Shown here one piece after another: positions 1 to 13,650 of a stretch of DNA of 64,000 nt. The stretch is taken from assembly GCA_013365325.1 (NCBI GenBank), contig JABVXV010000122.1:1-64000 (forward strand). Reading direction: 5' to 3'. A program made the position numbers and the translations under genes. This DNA comes from Dipetalonema caudispina. Lineage: Eukaryota; Nematoda; Chromadorea; Rhabditida; Onchocercidae. The notes under the pieces are model-generated. The model saw nothing but the letters and a program-made list of their open reading frames with translations, had not been told where the DNA came from and searched no databases. Numbering within the stretch: the stretch's first letter is position 1; every line of letters begins with the position of its first letter.

Positions 1-134
<134 letters not shown>

Positions 135-260
135 TCTGGTGCTAATGTATATTTGGTTAAATTAAGTTCAAAAAACTGTTTTTATCCAGAAATGAGCAAT
201 TTTCATAAGTTAATGTTCGATTTAAAGTGGAAAGATTTGTAATATTAATTAATTTTATAG

Positions 261-3200
261 TTGGTGGAATATATACAGTGTTACGAACAAAAGCATCGGT
301 AACAACTGAAGAATTAGGTGATCAATACTGCATGTTAGGCCCATATAAGGAAGAACGAGTGAAGTTAGAAGTATGTATGTATCATTAATTACTATACGAT
401 ATCATTGTTATTTATATGTTATTATTTTAGTTATATGAAATTTCAGGTTGAAATTTTACAACCTGATTCGACACCATTGAAATATGCTTTGGATCAATTA
501 AGAGATCTTGGTTTTAAGGTATTATATCTTATAGCATTTTCATAGTTTTGTTTCTTTCTTTTTTTTTTTCTGTTTCTCATTTCTAGTATCTTTTCTTAAT
601 TAGTTATATCGATAAGATTTGAAGGCTTCTTATGGCAGATGGCTAATTGATGGTTATCCAAAAGTAGTACTGTTTGATATAGTTTCGGCTGCTTGGAAAC
701 TTGATCAATGGAAACAAGAGGTTCTATTTAGCAGTAATTTGGAAATAATTAATGAAAATTTTTGAATTACAAAAATTCTTATATTATATTCCATTGGATT
801 ACAAAGCTTGTTATCGATCATCAGTTATTCGATAAAAGCTTGTATTAATTTTAATCCATCCATTGATTGGAAAATTATTGATGGCTAATTTTTTAAAACA
901 ATCTCCTTTTTTACATTGCATATTAATCAGTTTTAGTCTTATCAGCTAATTATCATAACGTTTCAGCTGTGGGATTCGTGTAAAATCGGTATACCATATC
1001 ATGATAGTGAATCGAATGATGCTGTCATATTGGGTTTTATGGTTGCAATATTCATTCAGAAGGTTGATTTCTCATCCTTTTTCTAATGATTGAAAATTAA
1101 TGCAAAAGTTCAATTCTGATCTATGATACTTTTGAAATTAGTTAAGAAAAAAATTACGAAAATTCCACAATAAAAAAAAAAAGAAAGAAAACAAATAAAT
1201 TTTACAAATTTTCCATCAATAATTTCTATTTTAGTATTTATATGCAATCGAAGGTTATCAACCATTATGCGTAGCACATTTTCATGAATGGCAAGCTGGT
1301 ATTGGTCTTATTTTGTCCAGGTAATAATTATTATTTTGCAAAAATTTCTGCTCTTTCGTAATTTTCGTTCTAAAACCTTCCTACTTTATTATGCTTTTCA
1401 GTAATGAATTAATTAAAAAGTGAAATGTATTTATTTATTTTTTCCTCCTAAAAACTTTTTCAAATATTAAAATTTATGCTTCAATAATTTGTGCAGTTAC
1501 CAATATGTATATCTATTAATAGAACATTTTTTATCAATTGATAAAAATGTTATATCTTTGTATTTCATGATAAATATATCCAATAGTTGGATTAATTTTG
1601 TTTTTTGAAAATACTTTTGAAATGTATTATGTTAGAATTAGCAGTATGTTATCATAGACTATGGAAGACAAATGTTTCAACAATTTTTACAACACATGCT
1701 ACCTTACTTGGAAGATATCTTTGTGCTTCTGGTGCAGATCTATACAACAATATTGACAAGGTTTGAAGTTTTCCCTATTACTTCCAATTTTTTTTTTTTT
1801 TATCGAGAAAATATATTCGATTCATTTTAGAACTTCATTCTATTCCATTTAATGATAGGATCAATTGAACGTCGATCGTACTTAATATCTTTCATCTGAT
1901 TGAGTAACCTCAATTACTTCATAGTCTAATCATTTTACTTTGCTACTTGAAATAGATCTTTATCTTACTGAACGCTTAATGTGTTATTAACGTATTTGTG
2001 CTTATGTACTTCTGTGATAAACCTATTATTTGATACTGGAAATAATATATTATCATAGAAGTACATATTTAAATAGTACATAAATTAAATAAAGTTGTTA
2101 AAAAAAAAAAGCGAAAACGATTGCTTTAATTCATTTTATTCAATTCAAATAAGATTTTGAGCGATAGAATAAAAAAAAAAATACTATAATACTGATCAAA
2201 TGTTTCGTTTTTTTTTTTTTCTCTCTCTCTCTCTCTCTCAATGCTTAAGTAAAATCCAAATTTTTAGTTTGATGTTGACCGCGAAGCAGGAATACGCCAA
2301 ATTTATCACAGATATTGTATTGAAAGAGCAGCAGCCAATTTAGCACACATTTTCACAACTGTAAGGTTAGCAATAGCTATTTATCGTTTTCAACATTTTA
2401 GTAAATGTGTATACATATCCATCTATTGTCCAAATATAGCTTAATCAAAAATAGTACAATTTAAAATATTAAAGTTTATTTTATTTTCATGGATTTTAAT
2501 GTTTTTTTAATCTTATACCCGTAACAATAGATAAAAGGATGTATAATAGCTGAAGATAAATTTCAAAAAGTTAGATAAAATTTTTTTCTCCTTATATATT
2601 TATCATAACATTCCTTTTGATAACATTCATCATTTCTCTTTCCATCATAATACTATTAAAAAAATTGATCTTAAATTTATTTTTAAAAATACAGCATTTA
2701 ATTATTATTTAGAATTAAAATTTTTTTCCTTTTTTTTTTCATTTTGATTGCAGTGAAATAACAGGTCTTGAAGCAACACATTTGGTTAAAAGAAAGCCAG
2801 ATATTTTGACACCGAATGGTTTGAATGTTGTCAAATTTGCAGCCTTACATGAATTTCAAAATTTGCACTCAATTGCTAAAGAAAAAATTCATGATTTTAT
2901 CCGTGGACATTTTTATGGGTTTGATGTTATTTGTTCAAAATTTCATTCTTTTAACAGCAAATTATAAAATAATGTGTAAAATTTTAAATTGATATTTGCA
3001 AAATTTTGCTCGATTTAAGTGAAAGATATATGCATTTTCATTCCGTCTGAAATTCAACTTTAATACTTTAATGCTATATAAATTTGGTGATATTAGTAAG
3101 GAAACTGTTTCGAAAGTTTTATGCAAATTAAAAAAAAAGAAAAAAATATGTAAGCTTATTAAGCTAAACAGACAATATTCCAATTGCATCGCCAATAGAA

Positions 3201-6200
3201 TAGATGTGAATGATGATTATTAATATTTTCAGACATTATGATTTTAATTTGGATAAAACAATTTATCTATTTACGGCTGGACGTTACGAATTCACAAATA
3301 AAGGTGGTGACTTTTTCATCGAAGCATTGGCAAGATTAAATTATCGTCTAAAGGTATGTTTATTAATACTAATTGTTATTATTTTTAATGATTTATTTTA
3401 CTATATTTTCTTTCCTGTTGTGATGCGTCCCAATTCGTTAGAAAATATTTTAACATTTAATTAAATTTTATGAAAGTTTCTCTTTCATAAGCTTGACGCA
3501 AAATAAAATGAATGAATGAAAAATATTTATTTAATTACAATTCACACTAATAGGTAGCTTTTCCTGCATATTTTGATTTTATCCATTTCAATTTTTGTTC
3601 TTTCGTCCTCCTCCCTTTTTTCACTCTTTTTTTTTTTTACAATATCTACATAGTTTATTTACAAATTCCCTCCTTTAAATTTCATTTTTTCGAACACTTC
3701 AAATTAAGTTCAATAAAATTTTCATATGTCTTTTCATCAAATGATAAAGTGAATATTGGACTACAATAATGCAAGAATTATTACAGAAATTTCTGTTCTA
3801 AGAATATTGTAGAAATTTAGGATGGAAATTTTTTGAAATATAAATGCTTGAAATCATATGAAGATAGAAAATTAAACAACGGAAAATTCCTTTTTTGTAA
3901 TTTGATAAATAGTAATTTGAATAAATGGAAGATAAAAGTATGAAACGAAGACGCTGTTGTAAAGTTCAGATTTTAGTGACAATTTGAATTAAAAGGAATT
4001 TTCTAAATTTATTGTAAAATTCATTTAAAGATATAAGCTATTATTTCAAGTGAATTTTATAGAATCATAAATTGTTTAGCAGAAAGTTGAATTTAAGGAT
4101 TGGTTTTTAATGCAGAAAAAGATACTACCTTGTAAAAATATCCTGAAGTTAAGTGGTTGCGTCACTTTACTTAAAAGGTTAACTAACTTCCTTCTTGTTA
4201 ACTGTTCCGGAATGGATTTACTCGTAAAAGTATATCGCCAAACTTCCAATGATTAGTTAAAATTTACCAAATCTTCATTAACATTTTAATTTTTAATTTC
4301 CCAGTAAAAGGTGAGAGAAAGTAAGTGTCTCCCATTGTTAATTGTCGGATTCTATTTTATTTCCAATTAATTAAATTGTCATATTTTATACTTTTTGGTG
4401 GTAATTTTACATTATACTAAGTGAATATTCAATGATAAATAAGAATTCATCACTTTCAAATGATATAAAAGTGGAAGAAAAGACGAGCCAGAGGTAATAT
4501 GTTAGACTTTTCCAATAATTCTTGGCTTATGGATTAGACCAAAATTTAAGTAAATAGTTTGTACTAAAAATAATAAAAAGAAGAAGGTCAAAACTTTGGG
4601 TGTAAAATTTCAAAGATGCTACTGGTCGAAAAAAATTTGTGTTAATCTCGAGATCTCCTCTTACTTTAATGTTGAAGGATTCTTTTCAGTTGTTAAAAAA
4701 AATTGAGATTTAACTTTCCCGTACTCTTTCTCATGTCTGTGCTTATACGAAAAAATATAAACATTAAAAAATTTAGGATATCATCTTACCAAATTTTTCC
4801 GTTGAAGTATATGATTCAGAAAAATATTTCTGTAATTTCACTTTAGGGACAACTATTCTTCTGCTTATGTACAACAACTTATCGTAAGTACTACAAATTT
4901 GTAACTTTTCGGAACATCCGGGATCAAATATTCCGGGGATTTTAAATGATGGAAATTTGGCAGTAAACAGTTGATTTTATTTTAAATATATACTTTCTGG
5001 AATATCTTAAATTGCTTTAAAGATTGTGTTTATCAATAGTTTTTCATCTTTTTTATAGCATCAAATTCAATTGATAGACATTTTTTTTAAAAAATAATCA
5101 TTAAATTTTAAAGGAATCTTTTAAAAAAAGCACTAAAGTGTTAAATTGATGATACAAAAACATCATTACCAGATTTCATTCACTTCACTTGTTTCGTGTG
5201 AACCGATTAGATTAGCTTTTTTTTTAATGAAATTTTTAAGTCATGACATTTTCTCTTTCGATCGTTTGCTAAGTTTAAAGCTATCGCAGCTTTCCGTATG
5301 CTATTGGAAGAATGGAATAAAGTTTTCAACAATTTCCTTTCCGAAATCATAACTTCCATGAAAAATGAATTCAGAATTTCTAACTTTTGTTTCAAGAATT
5401 TTTCCACATAAATTCAAACCAATGAATCACTAGTTTACTGTTATTCTGTACAATTTTCTTTTTGAATAAACAAATCGAATTCAACTATTATTTGCCTCTT
5501 CGTAAAAATTTTCATATAAAAGGTTAATGAATTTTGCTATCATGATATGCAACATAGTTGGAAAAATAGTTGAGAGAAAATTCCCTTTGTAGCAATTGCA
5601 AAATGTCAAACTTTAATGACATTAGCTGTAAAGGTTTGCTTTACTTCAACCAAAGATCGATGGAAGTAAATTTTTATTGAAATATTGAGGCTATTTTCAT
5701 GCAAATTCTTTTTGCTATTTCAGTTATATGTTTCCAATTTATGTTTTAATACTTCAATATTTTAATTTTGACATTTTCACTATATTCTTTTCTTCCTTAA
5801 ATTTCATTCGATTATTTTTAAAATTTTTCAATTTCAAAAATAAGAGGTTTCCCTTTCCCATCTCATCAGAAATATTGCAAAAATTTTCTTTCCATCACTT
5901 TACTCATCCTTTTCCTATTACAATAAATTTGCAGAAAGTTGTTGATCATCTTAGATTTTCTAAAAGACAAAAACACTGATTACTCCTGAAAATAGATCCA
6001 TCAGGGAAGTTAGCACTTGTAAAGTTACGAATTTTAAATGATTGAATGTCACAATTAATAAATTGTAAACTGTCTGCAGATATCTTCAACAGAATGAAAA
6101 AAGTCTCGGTAAAATAAATTGTCAAAATCAAATGTCGATGTGATTAGTCACTTTTTTCTTGTCCTACAATTAATACCTTTCATATCATAAATGATGCATA

Positions 6201-9200
6201 TATATTTGTTTTATGGTAATTTAAATAATGTTATTTCGTAAATTGCATTTGAGCTTTTCCTGATCATATCATCATTCCATTGATTTCCTTTTCCAAAATA
6301 TCGATTTGATGTTTTTGTCGTAAATTTACAAATTTTTGCTGTAAAATTATACAAATGTGAGAAGCTTACTTCAGCGAATATTATTACTTTTTTCCTCCCA
6401 CTCTACAAAAAAAAAAAAAAAAAGATAAAATATAAAAAAAGTTGTCAGAATTTCGTGTCAGTAATGATGACACTTTCTTTGATTATTAATTAATAGATGT
6501 AATTGAATCCTTTTTCGCTTATCGGATTATCCGAGTATGTTTATTTAATCTTTACTTTAGAGCTAATTACAGTTGTATCTAATTATTTACTATGATCTCA
6601 AATAAACCATTTAAAGTCTTTCAGTTGATTTCAGATAGGCTGACTGATCAAATAAATTTGTTTGTGGATCCTTGCTAATGTTATAATATAATTTATTGAG
6701 TTAAATGGAATATTAGGTGGCATTACTACATTCATCATTGGCTCTAATATCATTGTTAGGTAATATTTGAGTAATATCTGTAGTACTAAGTCTAATGCAT
6801 AAGCATAATAATGTTCGACCATATAAGCAGCATGTGAAAGGAACAATCGAAAATTCGGTAATTCTCCACCTGTTGATATAATCAGTGATTAGCCTGATAT
6901 TCGTATTGTCAATATCATTTGTTGTAATCGATATTTTCCATAATGAATGGTCTTTTGATATTATTCTATGCAAGTTAATGTTTCTCTGTAAGGCTTTCAA
7001 TAAATCGTTATCACCTCTGCCGTTAGTAGTTTTAAATGTTGATTGCTGTATCACAGTCTGTTTAACGATATTGCTATCATTGACAAGCCAGATTTGTATA
7101 TTCTATCCTACTTCTATGCTTCATTATTTTTCTTATTTTCATCGTTCCGGTTCTGTATTATAGTGAAGTACTTTAAATACCAACCGAAAGATTCCAAATT
7201 TATGTGATTGTTTTTCTCTTTTCACTTTTAAAATGCAAATGTAAATGTTGTTGTTTTTTTTAACTAAAAATTCTTTCAATCAATTTAAATGAACATAATA
7301 CATTGCATTTTTTCTTCTTTTCAAAATTTGAACTTCGTCTAATTCATTTTAAAATTAAAAGGTATTATTTTATTCAAACTATTCATTTTTATCCTTAAAT
7401 ATTCTTCTTTTTAATCATGTTGAATATTTTCCACTTTTTTGTTCTTTTTCTCATTTATTCATTGCAAATTGCATTATCGCAGCATTTTTTACTTTATTCG
7501 TTTTTTTTTTTCCTTTTTTTTTAAGTTTTACGTACATGAGAGTAATTAGCTAATATTAATAAATTTCATAAACAATTCTCATGCATGTCTATTTTTCTAT
7601 TACTTAAAGATTTCTTTTTTTTTTTGTTTGTTTGTTAGCAATTGCTCCTTCTGTTATTTTTTCCATTTGCATTGATATGATCAATGATAAAATACTGATA
7701 CAAATTTAGACATCGACTGATTCCAATTGTAAAGATGTCACCGTGGTTGCATTTATTATTTATCCCGCTGCAGCAAATTCATTTAATGTTGAATCATTGA
7801 AAGGACAAGCGGTATGTAAGCAATTACATAATACGATATCGAGGATAAAGGAAAATTTGGCATCGAGAATGTTCGAAGCATGCTTAAAGTTTGTTTAAAT
7901 ATTTGAAATTTTTTTGCAATTATGTTAAGAATGTATATGATTCTTGCATTATTCCACGAGAATATACTTCCTTACTCAAATCTTAGATGCAATAATGATA
8001 CAATCTTAGTTTCTATCATAAGAAGAGAAATCTTTATTTTATGTAAGATTACAAATAAATATCTTATACAAAATCACTGATAAGAATTAAAGATTTTATT
8101 TGTTTAATTTTTGTGGGATGTTAAAAAGAGTCCATAATGTTTCAAAAATTTAAATCTTAAGTTTATTTAATACTTATTGGATGATATTAGAATACTAGAA
8201 TTACTTGGATATGATACTAAAATACAAAAATTGGTCATAACGATCTTCTCTACAATGTTTCTTGTTGTTTGTTCTCATTCATTTTTTGGACGAAACTACG
8301 ATAGCAATCATTTCACTGGCTGTTTGCGTTATTCTTTTACTAATTAAATTATTTTAGCTGAATAGCAAGTAATATGCCCGAAACAGAAAAATTGATTATC
8401 CATGGGTTCATTTATATTTAGAAAATATCTACAAATTAGAAAAGAAAAAAAATAAAAAAAAATAAAAACGGAAGTATTTAGAGGTCGAATACCAGAAATG
8501 GAGGATTTGCTACTTCCGGATGAACGTATCCAATTAAAACGTTGCATATTGAGTGCAAAGGTAACCTTATTGAATAAATGGTTTGAAGCAAAAACAATAA
8601 TGAACGGTTGTTATAGATATATTTTGAGAAATTTTCCAATCAAAAGTTAGAAATTTCTATCAATTATTTCATCCCTGATAAATTTCTTCAAATTAGCATG
8701 AAATCCTGATTAACTTAATAATTTTGTTTAATTATTTATTTAAGCGTGATACTTTACCTCCAATATGTACGCATAATATGCTTGATGATGCCTGTGATCC
8801 TGTATTAAATGCTTTCCGGCGTACTCAACTTATAAATCAACCGTTTGATCGTGTTAAAGTATGTTATATCTGATCATTTTTCCGCTTTTATACATTAACT
8901 ACAAATAATTTTGATATTTGATATTGATTGTCAATAATACATTGAAGGTAATATTTCATCCGGAATTCCTATCATCCGTTTCACCTCTGATGAATTTGGA
9001 TTACGAAGATTTTGTTCGTGGTTGTCATATGGGTGTTTTTCCGAGTTACTATGAACCATGGGGTTATACACCAGGTTTGATATTTATTGATTTTTATCAT
9101 TAATCACTGCTAACATTGACAATTTTTTTTTTTAAACTATTTAAAAACTGAACAATTCTTGGATGAATTTTCATATACCAAACAATTTTTACAGCTGAAT

Positions 9201-9975
9201 GTACGGTAATGGGTGTTCCATCAGTTACAACTAATCTCTCAGGATTTGGATGTTTTATTCAGGAACAAGTGCAAGATCCACATACATTCGGGATTTTTGT
9301 GATTGATCGTCGGTTCAAAGAACCGAATGAATCCATTGATGAACTTGCAAAAACTCTTTATGATTTCACGTTAGTTGAGATATTCCGCGATTTTCATTTG
9401 CATTTTGATGTTTTAAATATCAAAACGATTACGAAATCAATTCCAACATTTCTTTTTTATTTTAGTTAATTATAAAATTTACGAAAATATTTTCTTTTTT
9501 TTTTTTTGCAGGCTACTTTCTCGTCGTCAGCGTATTATTATGCGGAATCGGACGGAACGACTCAGCGAACTTATAGATTGGAAAACTCTCGGAACAGTAA
9601 GTTCACTTATCATTTGATGTTGGTTATGAGCTAAATTTCGGGAATGGTAGACATCAATGAATTCATTCCTTAAATTAAAACTGAGTAGAGAAAAATGAAT
9701 ACATTTTTTGTTTTTTTTTTTTTCCCCGCTTGCAATACTTATGTGAATATTTCGAAAAATTGTAGTTTTATCGGGAAGCACGACGAAAAGCATTGGAAGT
9801 TACACATCCAAATTTCATGCAAGTAATCGAAGAAACTGTAAAAAAAATGTCTCGTCCAACATCGGCACCATCAACACCGACTACAAGCCGATCCGTATCA
9901 CCCTATGACAGCGATGAATCAGATACCGAAGAACAGGAAGCATTCGAAGCAAAAGCATGGGAGGAAGCTAATTAG
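261..9975 (+). CDS. gsy-1: Glycogen synthase (GT3 family), 5'-partial, 16 exons visible
   Basis: Transfers glucose from UDP-glucose to the non-reducing end of glycogen in the cytosol. Exons: 261-370, 447-518, 625-720, 967-1062, 1235-1320, 1658-1760, 2268-2365, 2754-2918, 3233-3353, 7710-7888, 8482-8560, 8745-8858, 8948-9074, 9195-9369, 9512-9596, 9766-9975. All junctions keep phase and give 637 residues; the first exon(s), ending just before VGGIYTV, lie off the left edge. Visible hallmarks are [49 protein letters not shown], the catalytic segment [12 protein letters not shown], and the arginine-rich glucose-6-phosphate switch [18 protein letters not shown]. The C-terminal tail has RPTSAPSTP and SRSVSP followed by an acidic DESDTEEQE. 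This matches the GSK3 and casein kinase 2 phosphorylation region of animal enzymes, so inhibition by phosphorylation is likely conserved. Confidence 0.97.
2221..2239. repeat. CT dinucleotide run
   Basis: Short CT repeat just upstream of the exon at 2268. It probably forms part of the pyrimidine-rich acceptor region. Confidence 0.8.
3354..7709 (+). other. gsy-1: 4.4 kb intron of glycogen synthase
   Basis: The longest intron of the gene, flanked by good GT and AG sites. It is A+T-rich with scattered homopolymers. No repeat family or recognisable gene was seen, apart from an open patch around 6630-7160 described among the findings. Confidence 0.85.
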
Positions 9976-10272
9976 TTAGATTTTCATGCGACTTCTCATC
10001 ATAAAATGATTGTGGGCCTAGCTTATCAAAATGCTTAGCAGCCATACTCTTATTTAAAAAAAAAAAGCGAGGAAATTCGATGCCAAATTTTCTCTTTTTT
10101 TTCCCTAACAATACATGAATTTAGAATCTTTCTTGACCTGAATTTATTGACCTAAATCACATACTTTTCATGGCTATCCTTCAATATTCTCTTTCCTTTA
10201 TACATTTGCTAATAGAAGAAGTAGAAGAAGAGAAAATCCAGGAATGTAAATTGTTTAATTCCTAACCAAAGT

Positions 10273-10278
10273 AATAAA
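10273..10278 (+). terminator. AATAAA polyadenylation signal of glycogen synthase
   Basis: AATAAA about 300 nt after the stop codon. It is the first canonical signal on this strand and is followed by low-complexity DNA. Confidence 0.5.
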
Positions 10279-10314
10279 AGTTACATTTTCATCAATTCAT
10301 CTTTGATTTGTATT

Positions 10315-10316
<2 letters not shown>

Positions 10317-10362
<46 letters not shown>
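10317..10362. repeat. TA dinucleotide microsatellite
   Basis: Uninterrupted TA repeat of about 46 bp downstream of glycogen synthase. Confidence 0.95.
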
Positions 10363-10364
<2 letters not shown>

Positions 10365-10712
10365 GTTAGCAGAAAATATTCAATAAATTATTATTTCAAA
10401 AAAAAAAAAAAGAGGAATAGAATAATTTTCTTTTGATAATAAAATTAAAAATTTCTTGCTTCTTTTTTTTTTTTTTTTTTTCAAAAGAAAAAAATTGTTG
10501 GAATATTCTGAAATTTACAAATAAGCCTTATGTTTTTAGTGTTATATTTTATCACTCTCTTTGATTATTATAATAAAAAATATAATTTCAATTCTTTATC
10601 TTTCGTTTTCATGTGAGCTTTCTAATCAAGTGGATTAATGTAATAATTACTTTATCATATCATGATTTCTTCTATTATTTGTAGTTTGCTACGTTTATCA
10701 TGATTATAGTTA

Positions 10713-10740
10713 ATATATATATATATGTGTGTGTGTGTGT
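10713..10740. repeat. Compound TA/GT microsatellite
   Basis: A TA run passes directly into a GT run of about 15 bp. Confidence 0.9.
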
Positions 10741-11851
10741 CTAATCATTTATACTATCATAACCTTTGACATTTTGTGCTATTTTTGCAAATATTTTGCT
10801 ATTTTTCTTTTTTTTTTTTTTTTTTCACCAATAAATCTTTTGTTCCATAGCTTTATTTTAAAATCGAAATTAGTAAATTGGAAACGAAAATAACAAAACG
10901 AAAATCTTACAATATTATTTTACTATATATACTCAAAAAAAAAAAAAAAGAAGGATACTTTCCTGTATTTTATTTAGAATATGTTATTCAGTTAAGAAAT
11001 GTTCTACCTTTTTGATGTGTGAATTTTCATTTTGCTCGGTCAATTACAGTGTAAAAATAGAGGAAATAATCATACAAATGGATTTGTTTGTTTGTTTCTT
11101 TTTTTTTTTTTCCTTCTATTTTCATAGATTCTATTAGAATTAATTTATTGAATAATAATTTATTAAATTATTCAATCAATAATTATATGCATACAAGATG
11201 TATAAGTATCATTATTGTCACTTAGAACAATCAAATTTTATGGTTAGTGTTATCAATTCTCCCATAATTTTTATCACAAATTGAACTTCTTTTTTCACTC
11301 ACCTAACTTTCTCTCTTTACCATAAAAGTAAAGTTTAATGAGAAGAGTGACTTTTATAATATGGCATAATGGTCTGATAAAGATTGATTAAACATACAAT
11401 AGTTTCACACAATTAATTAAATCAAACCAAATTTCAAAAAGTTTGATAAGTATGAAAAGGTGAAATTTGATTTTGGATATTGTATAACTAAGTTGGAAAA
11501 GTTAATTAATTTTGAAAAATTCTAATCAATTATATGTGTAGATAATAAATAAATTTGGATAACAAAGACTGAAAATAGTAAGAAAGATTAACTTTTATAT
11601 GCTACTTTAAAGTAATCACTTCGTGCAAGCTATTTTTAAGATTTTGTAAACGAAGAAGATGGCTCGTTTGTGAAATTTGTAAACTTCCTTCATTTACAAT
11701 GGAAAATGAATAAGTAATGCAATATTTTTATTAATAAAAATTAATACAATTAAAATCATGAAAATGAAACGAATTGATGTGAAAAAATAATTTTAAAAAG
11801 TATTAATCTTCCAAAATTTGCATTAATAATTTTCAAATAAACATTTGAAAT

Positions 11852-12780
11852 TTGCATACGAAACTTAACAAGTGTCGTGAAGATTTTATCGATGATATGT
11901 GCTTAAAATTAACGCAAATGAAATTTGCATATCGATTAGGTATACAATTTATATACCAAACGGACGTACGCTTTACGGAAAAAATCAAACGGACGTACGC
12001 TTTACGGAAAGAAACGACACTTGTAAAAGTTAAAGGATAAAGATGAGTATGATTGTTTCTTTGTTTCTGAACAAGAATTGGAAAATATGAAGACCACATT
12101 GTGATGGGAATACGATAATGTCGATACAACAATAAAATGTAAGCTCGAACATAGTTTAGAAAGGTCACTGGAATGATACATGAAAGCAACATTGAAGAGT
12201 GACGTGGAGTGGAAACTGTACTGAAATGAAGCATGGAAGCAATACTGGAATGCAATTTAGAAACAACCCTGGTATGCGGTACGAAAAAATCGGATAAATG
12301 AAACGTAGTAACAACAAAGGAATTAAGCGAACCAGTTGAACCACAAGATTATCAATATTTGCTTCGCGAATGAAAACCAAAAAAGGTTAACGAATTTGGG
12401 GTCGTTTTATTAATTGATTGATTTTTTCGGTTAATATTTATTTAGCATTTTTTTTTATATTTAAAAAAAAATTCAACTGTCGAATTTCACAATCTTACTA
12501 TTCACATGTTAAGTGTTCTTGATTCAAAAATTCCACGCCATTACTGATGTGAAAATGAAAGTTGTGAAGAAAGACTTAACGATTTAAAAATTATAAATCA
12601 AGTTATTTCTCCACATTGGACAGAAAGTAACACGTGTTAAGAAAGCCGTTAAAAAGTCGAACAAGACGACATTCGACGAAGAAGAAGAAGATTGGGGATA
12701 CGCCAAAATCTCGTGTAGTAAAGCGTATCACACGTTCAGCAATCAAGGAATTGAGAGGGAAGAAACTGTGATTATAATGA
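11852..12780 (+). pseudogene. Decayed protein-coding patch, unidentified
   Basis: The first 189 nt (11852-12040) are open and read as a charged protein (KLNKCREDFIDD... KETTLVKVKG). Further protein-like pieces then appear in shifting frames broken by stops, such as YDCFFVSEQELENMK, VVTTKELSEPVEPQDYQYL and, near 12630-12770, a basic segment with GDTPKSRVVKRITR. A perfect 21-bp stretch is duplicated 29 bp apart at 11961 and 11990, which shifts the frame. Codon use looks coding-like next to the surrounding A+T-rich DNA. I do not recognise the family. It could also be a multi-exon gene whose introns I failed to place. Confidence 0.35.
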
Positions 12781-13299
12781 TCATGATAAATATAAATGTA
12801 TGTCTGTACCACTAAATAAAACAGTATGATACCAACACAAAGCAACATGTCTCCAATTCCTGTATTACAATCTTTTTCAATATGACGCGATTAACATGAA
12901 GCACTATATCCTCCAATCAGTCAATCCTTTAACTTCTCAATATCTCGATTAATATTACAACAACATGAAACAATATATCTTCCAGATTCTATCCCTTTTT
13001 ACTATCTACAGCAACATAAATGATCTAGAATCTGGAATCTAAAAGCTAGAATCTTCCAACTCTTTCAAATATGTCCCGCAATCTTTTTTGAATATCTTTG
13101 TACAGTATAATTCCAACATAAACTTATCGCTATCTCTTGGGGTTTCTTTTTTTTTTTCTTTTTAATTAATTCCTCCAAAAATGCACATTTGATGAAGCAT
13201 TATCGCATGTTTCAAAAATAATATGATCATTTCATAAAGTTTAATAAACTGAACTGTTCCATTGATGCCAGATATATTTACATCAACTGTATTTATTAT

Positions 13300-13650
13300 C
13301 AACATTTTACATCCAGTTATATTCTTCATTCTTCAGCATAAAATTTCGATAAACTTCATTTCGTACTGTTGCATATTCCGGATCGATTGATTTGAAAAAT
13401 ATGTGAAATGTCGTATGAAGTCCGTTTTGTACGTGAACAACCCATGAATATTGTATGGATTATAACAGCTGGATACTATATAGTTTGTACCAAAATTTGA
13501 CGTATTACAAAGGATTTTAAACTATTATCATTTATTATGTGAGCAGAATCCGACTTGGTTATTTCGAACGACAATAAGAAAATTTGAATAACTAAACTGA
13601 GTTGAAATAAAATAGATGATATATCAATTTTTAAATCATTATTCCGGAAA
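13300..13650 (-). pseudogene. Decayed coding remnant, minus strand, unidentified
   Basis: On the minus strand about 50 codons ending at a stop at 13307-13309 read like real protein (HTTFHIFFKSIDPEYATVR and on to a KNEE motif). The preceding 200 bp are protein-like in two other frames, with a stop and shifts between them (SFEITKSDSAHIIND; YPAVIIHTIFMG). No start codon or clean splice sites connect them. The family was not recognised; either a pseudogene or an exon cluster I cannot join. Confidence 0.3.

Larger units (their letters stand above)
9976..11850. other. Glycogen synthase 3' UTR and intergenic A+T-rich DNA
   Basis: Holds the 3' UTR of the upstream gene, a TA repeat, a TA/GT repeat and several T and A homopolymers. 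I see no coding signal on either strand. Confidence 0.7.
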
